11,516 nt of DNA from Planctomycetaceae bacterium TMED10 (lineage in GTDB: Bacteria; Planctomycetota; Planctomycetia; Pirellulales; UBA7805), in the NCBI GenBank assembly GCA_002168195.1, contig NHBP01000072.1:27875-39390 (forward strand), given 5' to 3'. Positions within the stretch are counted from its first letter, which is position 1; every line of letters begins with the position of its first letter. The notes beneath the pieces were generated by a model that was given only the letters and a program-made list of their open reading frames with translations, was not told the origin of the DNA and searched no databases. Made by a program: the position numbers and the translations under genes. Below are positions 7,599 to 11,516 of the stretch, piece after piece.

Positions 7599-7751
7599 GT
7601 GATCGCGACAACCGGCAGCGTCGTCGGAAGATATTCACCCTGGCCTTTTTACTTCGGTTTGACCCTCGCTGGTGGTGTAGCGGCATTGGGCTTCGCAACG
7701 GTGTTAATCGTGAGGCGAGGCCGGCAATCCCACTTGCCTTCGCTCGCTTAA
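7599..7751 (+). CDS. Possible 50-residue single-TM protein
   Basis: GTG at 7599 opens a 50-codon frame ending in TAA at 7749-7751. The product has a clear membrane segment (FGLTLAGGVAALGFATVLIV, residues 19-38) preceded by SPWPFY and followed directly by a positive cluster RRGRQ, which fits a single helix with its C-terminus in the cytoplasm. The GTG overlaps the TGA (7600-7602) of a short upstream frame, the GTGA pattern seen between translationally coupled genes. There is no good Shine-Dalgarno sequence. I do not recognise the family. It could be a small subunit of a membrane complex, a helper of a neighbouring protein, or the tail of a decayed gene. The rest of the 7487-7778 interval shows no other convincing gene. 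Confidence 0.35.
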   Translation: MIATTGSVVGRYSPWPFYFGLTLAGGVAALGFATVLIVRRGRQSHLPSLA

Positions 7752-7778
7752 GAAATTAAAAAAACGTTTGAACTTTCC

Positions 7779-9371
7779 ATGCACTGCGGCGACACTGGCG
7801 TCATGAAAGCAGACTTCGGTAAACACGGCACGGCTCGAAGAATCACGCGGCGCAAGCTTTTTGAAGCCACGGCCGGCGCCGGACTTGCCCTGCCGCTGAC
7901 AGGAATCACCGGCAACATCTCGGCCGCTACTTCTCACAAACGCAACGACCTGGTCGCCCAAGAGAACGCGCGGAAGGGGACCCGGGATTGGATGCTCACC
8001 CGAGCACTGGTCGATGACAACAACCGCCGTCGCAGTTCGCGGATCGAAGGCTATGCCTCCGCGCCAAGCGTCAGACCCGGCGAAACGCTTGATTTGAAAG
8101 TCAGCACCCGACCGGCATCCCCCTTTACGATCGACATCTATCGCACCGGCTATTATCAGGGCACCGGTGGTCGGCACATGACGCGACTTGGCCGATTCGA
8201 AGGGACGCCGCAAGAGGAACCGGCAGTAGGCGAAGGGCGACTTCGCGAATGTGCGTGGGAAACTTCGGCTGAACTCACTATTCCCGCCGACTGGCTCAGC
8301 GGCGTCTATCTGGCGAAACTCACCGCCGAAAAAGAAGGCGCGCAGAGCTATATCATCTTCATCGTCCGCGATGATCGGGAGTGTGATTTTCTTTTTCAGG
8401 TGAGCGATGCAAGTTGGCTCGCATACAACCTCTGGCCCGGCGGCTACTCGCTTTATAACGATGGAGAAAATCCCCGAGCTTACTGCGGCCCTGGCGTTTC
8501 GGTGAGTTGGGACCGGCCCTACGCGTGGAATTGGCACGGGCACAAAGCACCGCTCACGCTCGGTAGTGGCGAATACTTTCTCTGGGAATATCCGCTCGCC
8601 TATTGGATGGAGAAAGAGGGGTATGATGTTTCCTACATCAGCACGCTCGATACCCACACCGACCGGGTAGGGCTGCGGCGTTCAAAGAGTTTTCTCTCAG
8701 TCGGCCACGACGAGTATTGGTCGCTCTCGATGTTTGACAACGTGCGGCAGGCAGTCGATGCCGGGATGCACGCCGCATTTTTCAGTGGCGACACCTGCTG
8801 GTGTGTGATCCCGTTCCTTCCCAATGCGGCGGGCCAAAAGTATCGCACGATCACGCGGCAGGGACTCTTCGGTCCGCTCGACGATGAAGCAGAAACGCCT
8901 GAAGCGCTTGCCGAATGCCTGGCCCGCTATCCCGGCACGAAACAATTGCCGACGCTTGCGCCCTCCGAAGGCCTCTTAATCGGGGCACGGAACGTGTATC
9001 CCTACATGGGCATCGCCGACTGGATTTGCCGCGACGACTCACACTGGCTTTACGAAGGCACAGGGATGCAGAACGGCGATTCGATTTCAGGTCTTATCGG
9101 GTGGGAGTGGAACAGCGGTCCAGCAGAGATTCCGGGACTGCGTGTCGTGGCCAGCGGAGAGGTGAGCGACGGACACGGTGGCGACGGGCATTATCACGCC
9201 ACGATCTACCCTGGCAAAAAAGACAATTGGGTCTTCAACGCCTCCACCTGGTGGTGGTGGGATGGATTGGCCACACCTCCCGGTTGCGTCCGGGTAACGG
9301 ATCGGCTGAAGGGCCCGGACGAGCGGGTGCAGCGGATGACCCGCAATGTGTTTGCGCGTTTTCTTGCGTAA
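7779..9371 (+). CDS. Tat-exported N,N-dimethylformamidase large-subunit-like protein
   Basis: 530 residues. The N-terminus carries a twin-arginine signal: TRRKLF (23-28) followed by a weakly hydrophobic Ala/Gly/Leu stretch to about residue 50, so the folded protein is probably exported. Residues 85-200 look like a beta-sandwich (GYASAPSVRPGETLDLKVST, then DIYRTGYYQGTGGR). From about 200 on the sequence matches the C-terminal domain of dimethylformamidase large subunits: YIIFIVRDD, WLAYNLWPGGYSLYND, EGYDVSYISTLD, SVGHDEYWS (307-315), AFFSGDTCW and GWEWN (441-445). Characterised dimethylformamidase hydrolyses DMF to dimethylamine and formate and has an iron centre. I cannot assign metal ligands here with confidence. 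No small-subunit gene is seen nearby. The natural substrate is probably another amide, and it is acted on outside the cytoplasm (inference). An in-frame ATG at 7803 gives an equally good Tat signal and may be the true start. Neither has a clear Shine-Dalgarno sequence. Confidence 0.8.
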   Translation: MHCGDTGVMKADFGKHGTARRITRRKLFEATAGAGLALPLTGITGNISAATSHKRNDLVAQENARKGTRDWMLTRALVDDNNRRRSSRIEGYASAPSVRPGETLDLKVSTRPASPFTIDIYRTGYYQGTGGRHMTRLGRFEGTPQEEPAVGEGRLRECAWETSAELTIPADWLSGVYLAKLTAEKEGAQSYIIFIVRDDRECDFLFQVSDASWLAYNLWPGGYSLYNDGENPRAYCGPGVSVSWDRPYAWNWHGHKAPLTLGSGEYFLWEYPLAYWMEKEGYDVSYISTLDTHTDRVGLRRSKSFLSVGHDEYWSLSMFDNVRQAVDAGMHAAFFSGDTCWCVIPFLPNAAGQKYRTITRQGLFGPLDDEAETPEALAECLARYPGTKQLPTLAPSEGLLIGARNVYPYMGIADWICRDDSHWLYEGTGMQNGDSISGLIGWEWNSGPAEIPGLRVVASGEVSDGHGGDGHYHATIYPGKKDNWVFNASTWWWWDGLATPPGCVRVTDRLKGPDERVQRMTRNVFARFLA

Positions 9372-9385
9372 TCACTCAATGTGGT

Positions 9386-9414
9386 TTGACGCATCACGGA
9401 GCAGACAGGACAAT
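9386..9414 (+). promoter_or_regulatory. Possible sigma-70 promoter for the OFA transporter
   Basis: TTGACG (9386-9391) is separated by exactly 17 bases from GACAAT (9409-9414). The boxes match the consensus at 5 of 6 and 4 of 6 positions. The site lies in the 81-base gap before the transporter start at 9453. It would allow expression independent of the upstream amidase-like gene. It is a pattern match only. Confidence 0.3.
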
Positions 9415-9452
9415 CGCGGACACCCGCTTCGCACGCCCAGCGGAAACCATAC

Positions 9453-11144
9453 ATGCTTTCTCTGTTGTCGAAAGAACGGATCGTTGCCCCGCCCGGCTAC
9501 AACCGCTGGAAGGTTCCACCTGCTTCCATTGCCATCCATCTCTGCATCGGTTCGGTTTACGCCTGGAGCATTTTTAATCCGGCACTGATTCGCGTTCGCG
9601 GTGTGGTCACCAGCGCAGCAGGGGATTGGACACTTTCGGAGGTCGTCTGGATCTTCACTGTCGCCATCGCCACGCTGGGCTTCGCGGCAGCGGTCGCCGG
9701 CAAGTGGCTCGAGCGGGTCGGCCCGCGGATGGTCGGGGTGGTAGCCGCCCTCTGTTGGGGAGGTGGTTTCCTGATCGGTGGGATGGGCATCGAAATGCAC
9801 GACCTTACCCTGCTTTATCTGGGATATGGTGTGCTGGGAGGCATCGGCCTGGGACTCGGTTACGTTTCGCCGGTCAGCACACTTATCCGTTGGTTCCCTG
9901 ACCGTCGCGGCATGGCAGCGGGCTTAGCCATTATGGGATTCGGGGGCGGTGCTTTGATTGCGGCACCGATGAACGAAGCGTTGATTCGCCATTTTTATCA
10001 GCCCCCTACTTATTTGGGGACGGTAGAGCAGGTTCAGCCAACCACGGTCGACGGCAAGCGGATGGCCACCGTCGATGGTAGCGAACGGGAAGTCGTTGTG
10101 ATTGGCCCGAGCGAAATCAAAAACATGATCCGCCCGGGTCCGGCAGGAGTGTATGTTGTCGGTACCGGTCGCAGTGGGATTGCCCGTACTTTTTTTGCGC
10201 TCTCTGGTCTCTATACCGCAGTGATGCTCATCGCGGCCTTTGCCTATCGGATCCCGGCGACAGATTGGCAACCGGTCGGCTTTGATGCGCAAGCGACTGC
10301 GAAGAAAAAACGCAAACTTGTGAGTACGCGCGATGTCAGTATTGAACAAGCCGTTCGCACTCCGCAGTTTTATCTTGTCTGGATCGTACTCTGCTTGAAC
10401 GTTACGGCAGGAATCGGCGTGCTCGGTGTTGCCAAAACGATGATGAGCGAAATTTTTGGCTCTGCGCTTCCAGACATTGCGACCAGTCAATTTGCAGCCA
10501 CATTTGTACTGATGATCAGCGTCTTCAACATGCTGGGGCGATTTTTCTGGGCCAGCGCATCCGATTTTCTGGGCCGCAAGACGACTTACACTATCTTTTT
10601 TGTGATGGGCATCGCACTGTATTTACTGATCCCCGTTACAGCCTCTGGTGTCGCACAGCAGCCAGCTGTGTTGTGGTTAATTTTGTTTTACGCTGTGGTG
10701 ATGCTGATCTTCACACTTTACGGCGGCGGTTTCGCCACAATCCCTGCCTATCTGGCAGACCTGTTCGGCACCCGATTTGTGGGTGGGATCCACGGGCGTT
10801 TGCTCACCGCCTGGAGCGTTGCCGGGGTTCTCGGTCCCTGGTGCATTACCTGGTTGCGCGCACGCTCGATACGCGCAGCGATCGATGATCTGATTCCCGT
10901 GATCGATCCGGCGCGATTTCAAAATGTTTTTGGCGCGCCGGTCGCCCAACTTGAAACCCTGGTGCAAAGCAAAACGGTCACGCTCTCGAAACTGCTGGAA
11001 ATCGCACCGGCAGGTACCATCGACCCGACAAGTACCGTTTACAACTCGACAATGCTGGTGATGGCGGGACTTTTATCCGTCGCGCTGGTGGCAAATCTAT
11101 TGGTTCGTGCCGTTCATCCGAAGCACTACCTCTCGGAAGACTGA
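9453..11144 (+). CDS. OFA-family (oxalate/formate antiporter-like) MFS transporter with extended loops
   Basis: 563 residues, longer than the usual 400-450 of the family. It is a 12-helix MFS protein. Family marks are IHLCIGSVYAWSIFNPAL (28-45) in helix 1, GIGLGLGYVSPVSTLIRWFP (130-149), RRGMAAGLAIMGFGGGAL (151-168), the loop GRFFWASASDFLGRK (362-376) and IHGRLLTAWSVAGVLGP (446-462). The extra length sits in two loops: about 174-244 between helices 5 and 6, and about 468-530 between helices 11 and 12. By standard MFS topology both face the periplasm. A basic cytoplasmic loop (KKKRK, 284-288) separates the two halves. Known OFA members exchange oxalate, formate or related carboxylates, but substrates vary, so the cargo is uncertain. 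GGAAA lies seven bases before the ATG at 9453. The gene follows the dimethylformamidase-like gene on the same strand and may share its pathway. Confidence 0.88.
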   Translation: MLSLLSKERIVAPPGYNRWKVPPASIAIHLCIGSVYAWSIFNPALIRVRGVVTSAAGDWTLSEVVWIFTVAIATLGFAAAVAGKWLERVGPRMVGVVAALCWGGGFLIGGMGIEMHDLTLLYLGYGVLGGIGLGLGYVSPVSTLIRWFPDRRGMAAGLAIMGFGGGALIAAPMNEALIRHFYQPPTYLGTVEQVQPTTVDGKRMATVDGSEREVVVIGPSEIKNMIRPGPAGVYVVGTGRSGIARTFFALSGLYTAVMLIAAFAYRIPATDWQPVGFDAQATAKKKRKLVSTRDVSIEQAVRTPQFYLVWIVLCLNVTAGIGVLGVAKTMMSEIFGSALPDIATSQFAATFVLMISVFNMLGRFFWASASDFLGRKTTYTIFFVMGIALYLLIPVTASGVAQQPAVLWLILFYAVVMLIFTLYGGGFATIPAYLADLFGTRFVGGIHGRLLTAWSVAGVLGPWCITWLRARSIRAAIDDLIPVIDPARFQNVFGAPVAQLETLVQSKTVTLSKLLEIAPAGTIDPTSTVYNSTMLVMAGLLSVALVANLLVRAVHPKHYLSED

Positions 11145-11164
11145 CCGATCACCGGGTTTCAGTC
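11139..11164. terminator. Possible weak hairpin between convergent genes
   Basis: GACTGA (11139-11144, including the transporter stop) and TCAGTC (11159-11164) are perfect inverted arms around a 14-base loop, in the 21-base space between two convergent genes. There is no strong T-tract, so this is at best a weak bidirectional terminator. Confidence 0.2.
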
Positions 11165-11165
11165 C

Positions 11166-11516
11166 TCAGGCCTTCCCTTCGTGATCGTCCACGCTGCATG
11201 TTGCCGCCAACCGATCATCGCGATCGATGACGACCAGCGCAAGCAACGTTCCCGTAAAATACATAAAGTGAAACGCTGCATCCTCATATTGATGCGAAAG
11301 TCGGGCACCAAAACCGAGGGCCACAAAAAGCAGCAGCGATCCGGCAAGCACGAGTTTGAGCAGCGGTGCCCGATTGCGAAACCACTCGCCACCTAAAAGG
11401 CTCGCCACGGCGCCGAAGCCCAGCAACGCTTCACCAACGGCCAGAGAGAGAAAAAGAGGCGTCTGCGGCAAGCTGCCGAGTGGCGTTTCTGCAAACTGTT
11501 CCACAAACCATTCGGG
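11166..11516 (-). CDS. Partial multi-pass membrane protein, 5' end outside the window
   Basis: The minus-strand frame is open from the right edge to the TGA at 11168-11166, giving about 116 residues. At least three hydrophobic segments are clear: LFLSLAVGEALLGFGAVASL, LLKLVLAGSLLLFVALGFGA and FHFMYFTGTLLALVVI. A short polar tail (DRDDRLAATCSVDDHEGKA) follows. A GTG at 11504 could be a start, but residues continue in frame to the edge, so truncation is likely. The layout suggests a small four-helix membrane protein. I do not recognise the family. It converges on the transporter gene, 21 bases apart, so it is not part of that operon. Hydrophobic residues in regular blocks make it more credible than other antisense frames here. 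Confidence 0.6.
   Translation of the reverse strand, partial: PEWFVEQFAETPLGSLPQTPLFLSLAVGEALLGFGAVASLLGGEWFRNRAPLLKLVLAGSLLLFVALGFGARLSHQYEDAAFHFMYFTGTLLALVVIDRDDRLAATCSVDDHEGKA

Noticed and set aside
7704..8657. A 317-codon open frame on the minus strand opposite the dimethylformamidase-like gene
   Set aside because: It lies almost wholly antisense to a gene with strong family motifs and a Tat signal, and its translation shows no recognisable domain or membrane pattern. It is a by-product of codon use on the other strand.
9924..10490. A 188-codon minus-strand open frame inside the OFA transporter
   Set aside because: It is antisense to conserved MFS helices, rich in Arg, His and Asn, and has no coherent fold pattern.

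Overview
The window (11,516 bases, moderate GC) looks like chromosomal DNA of a free-living Gram-negative-type bacterium. The best guess is the Planctomycetota. This rests on gene style: a MoxR/transglutaminase operon with large membrane proteins, Tat-exported enzymes and weak or absent Shine-Dalgarno sequences. No rRNA or protein marker here proves the phylum. I see no tRNA, rRNA, CRISPR array, transposase or integrase.

Left block (1-5888, all + strand). Five genes are joined by short overlaps or a 6-base gap, so they are probably one operon. They are the 3' end of an unidentified gene (perhaps DUF58, by context only), a TgpA-like transglutaminase-fold membrane protein, a MoxR-type AAA+ ATPase, a lipoprotein with an extremely His-rich repeat, and a YraQ/ArsP/SO_0444-like permease with an extra C-terminal domain. 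The first three form the familiar MoxR envelope module. The last two look like a metal-handling pair. Two points stand out. The transglutaminase domain has Asp where the catalytic Cys belongs and Glu where the catalytic Asp belongs. The permease lacks the usual family cysteines, while its partner lipoprotein is packed with histidines.

Middle (5889-7778). A 224-base intergenic region carries a small inverted repeat. It leads into a fold-type III PLP enzyme of the diaminopimelate/ornithine decarboxylase superfamily, with an unusual Cys-Met-Asn in the substrate-specificity motif. The next 292 bases hold a possible 50-residue single-TM protein. A short ORF overlaps its start by GTGA.

Right block (7779-11516). 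A Tat-exported protein of the N,N-dimethylformamidase large-subunit family is followed by an oxalate/formate-antiporter (OFA) type MFS transporter with two long loops at symmetry-equivalent positions. The known chemistry of the first family releases formate and the second family transports formate or oxalate, so the pairing suggests a shared small-acid pathway. A convergent membrane-protein gene enters from the right edge and runs off the window.
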